This document shows, piece after piece, positions 5,921-6,782 of a DNA stretch of 6,782 nucleotides. How positions within the stretch are numbered: the stretch's first letter is position 1; every line of letters starts with the position of its first letter. The position numbers and the translations under genes are program-made. The DNA comes from Pseudomonadales bacterium. GTDB taxonomy: Bacteria > Pseudomonadota > Gammaproteobacteria > Steroidobacterales > Steroidobacteraceae. The stretch spans positions 1-6,782 of the forward strand of contig JAGRJB010000321.1 of assembly GCA_020442965.1 (NCBI GenBank). The letters are read 5' to 3'. Under the pieces are notes generated by a model. That model saw only the letters and a list, made by a program, of their open reading frames with translations. It did no database searches and had not been told where the DNA came from.

Positions 5921-6782
5921 CTGCGTCGTTTGCTCTTGCCACGCTTTACCGGCGCGCGCGCAGCGGACTTGCCGCGCACAGCGCTCGCGCTTGTTGCCTT
6001 ACTGGCGGATCGGCCCTTGGCCTCGACAGCCTTTTTGGCCCGCTGGCTGGCCTTCGTGGCCTTCTTGGCGTGCTTGGCCTTCTGGGCTTGCTGGCCCTTG
6101 TGGGCCGGCTTATTGGCTCTCGCCAGCTCCTCGGCCATCGCCTTGCCGAGATCCGCCGGCGACTTGACGGTGCGCACGCCCGCTCGGTCGAGCGCGCGAT
6201 ACTTGTCCGCGGCCGTGCCCTTGCCGCCGGCGATGACCGCGCCCGCATGGCCCATGCGCTTGCCCGGCGGCGCCGTGACCCCCGCGATGTATGCGACGAC
6301 CGGCTTCGTCACGAAGCGACGAATGAACTCCGCGCCGACTTCCTCGTCGGTACCGCCGATCTCGCCCACCATGATAATGCCTTCGGTCTGCGGATCCCGC
6401 TCGAACAGCTCCAGTACGTCGATAAAATTCAAACCACGCACCGGATCACCGCCGATGCCAACGCACGTGCTCTGGCCGAGCCCCTTGTTAGTCGTCTGGA
6501 ACACCGCCTCATACGTGAGGGTTCCCGAGCGCGATACGATACCGACACGCCCCTTCTTATGGATAAAGCCGGGCATGATGCCGATCTTGCATTCTCCCGG
6601 TGTGATGATGCCGGGGCAGTTCGGCCCGATCAGCCGCGTGCCGGTGCCGGCGAGCGTCGCCTTGACACGCACCATGTCGTTGACGGGAATGCCCTCGGTA
6701 ATGCAGACCACCAGCTCAATGCCGGCGTCAGCGGCTTCGAGGATCGCGTCTGCCGCAAACGCGGCCGGCACGTAGATCATGC
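5917..6782 (-). CDS. sucD: Succinyl-CoA synthetase alpha subunit with unusual Lys/Ala-rich tail, 5' end off window
   Basis: SucD, with SucC, interconverts succinyl-CoA and succinate with formation of ATP or GTP in the citric acid cycle. The visible part starts at the residue equivalent to about 72 of E. coli SucD; the true start and most of the CoA-binding Rossmann domain lie beyond the right edge. The methionine at 6780 is internal, not the start. Conserved blocks are [46 protein letters not shown], and [18 protein letters not shown], which contains the phosphorylated histidine (equivalent to E. coli His246). The normal enzyme ends near [13 protein letters not shown]. Here the frame continues for about 67 residues rich in Lys, Ala and Arg, ending KSKRRR. 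The 3' end overlaps nadE by 4 bp. sucC would be expected just upstream, outside the window. Family assignment is secure; the role of the tail is unknown. Confidence 0.96.
   Translation of the reverse strand, partial: MIYVPAAFAADAILEAADAGIELVVCITEGIPVNDMVRVKATLAGTGTRLIGPNCPGIITPGECKIGIMPGFIHKKGRVGIVSRSGTLTYEAVFQTTNKGLGQSTCVGIGGDPVRGLNFIDVLELFERDPQTEGIIMVGEIGGTDEEVGAEFIRRFVTKPVVAYIAGVTAPPGKRMGHAGAVIAGGKGTAADKYRALDRAGVRTVKSPADLGKAMAEELARANKPAHKGQQAQKAKHAKKATKASQRAKKAVEAKGRSASKATSASAVRGKSAARAPVKRGKSKRRR
5920..6120 (-). other. Low-complexity, strongly basic C-terminal extension of SucD
   Basis: The last 67 codons of sucD encode 17 Ala, 15 Lys and 9 Arg with a single Glu, about +23 net charge. Spaced AKKA/AKKATKA units dominate the first half; Ser/Arg/Gly-rich sequence follows, then a terminal RRR. 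The DNA shows repeated ggccttc heptamers on the plus strand (6049, 6058, 6076), spaced in multiples of 9 bp and in phase with the codons, as expected from slippage growth of such tails. Composition is like histone-H1-like and AlgP-type tails; no globular domain is visible. Confidence 0.85.

Noticed and set aside
5920..6120. SucD tail as a separate small basic DNA-binding protein gene
   Set aside because: There is no stop between SucD and the tail, and the ATG at 6135 in that frame is simply the Met of KAMAEEL within conserved SucD sequence. A continuous fusion is the simplest reading.
5930..6775. Plus-strand open frame of 281 codons opposite sucD
   Set aside because: Sequence opposite a highly conserved SucD; the hydrophobic Leu/Ala stretch at its start is just the complement of the Lys/Ala-rich tail codons.

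Overview
The window is an ordinary, gene-dense piece of a GC-rich proteobacterial chromosome. The protein set and gene order point to a gammaproteobacterium. As I recall it, E. coli also has bamD divergent from rluD, pgeF (yfiH) and clpB. The bifunctional glutamine-dependent NadE, instead of the short ammonia-dependent form of E. coli, fits a Xanthomonadales/Nevskiales-like lineage better than the enterics. The lineage is inferred from family resemblance only; no search was run.

Layout from left to right: (1) the 5' part of clpB (disaggregase), minus strand, running off the left edge; (2) a 79-bp gap with a near-perfect sigma-32 heat-shock promoter for clpB; (3) a ZIP-family metal transporter, minus strand; (4) pgeF and (5) rluD, minus strand, overlapping by 4 bp; (6) a roughly 100-bp divergent regulatory region with a candidate sigma-E promoter and a TATACT -10 box for bamD; (7) bamD, the only plus-strand gene; (8) nadE, minus strand, convergent with bamD across 15 bp; (9) the 3' part of sucD, minus strand, overlapping nadE by 4 bp and running off the right edge. 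No stretch longer than 300 bp lacks a gene. I see no rRNA, tRNA, CRISPR array, insertion sequence or phage gene.

Three transcription units are likely: sucD-nadE (central metabolism and NAD synthesis), bamD alone (outer-membrane protein assembly), and rluD-pgeF-ZIP (23S rRNA pseudouridylation, peptidoglycan precursor proofreading, metal uptake), followed by clpB with its own heat-shock promoter. The regulatory logic looks like that of E. coli: cytoplasmic heat shock for clpB and possibly envelope stress for bamD.

I found no convincing new multi-gene system. The most unusual element is a lysine/alanine/arginine-rich tail of about 67 residues on the C-terminus of SucD, a protein that normally ends right after its conserved ligase fold. 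It resembles histone-H1-like or AlgP-type tails and ends in the four bases that start nadE.
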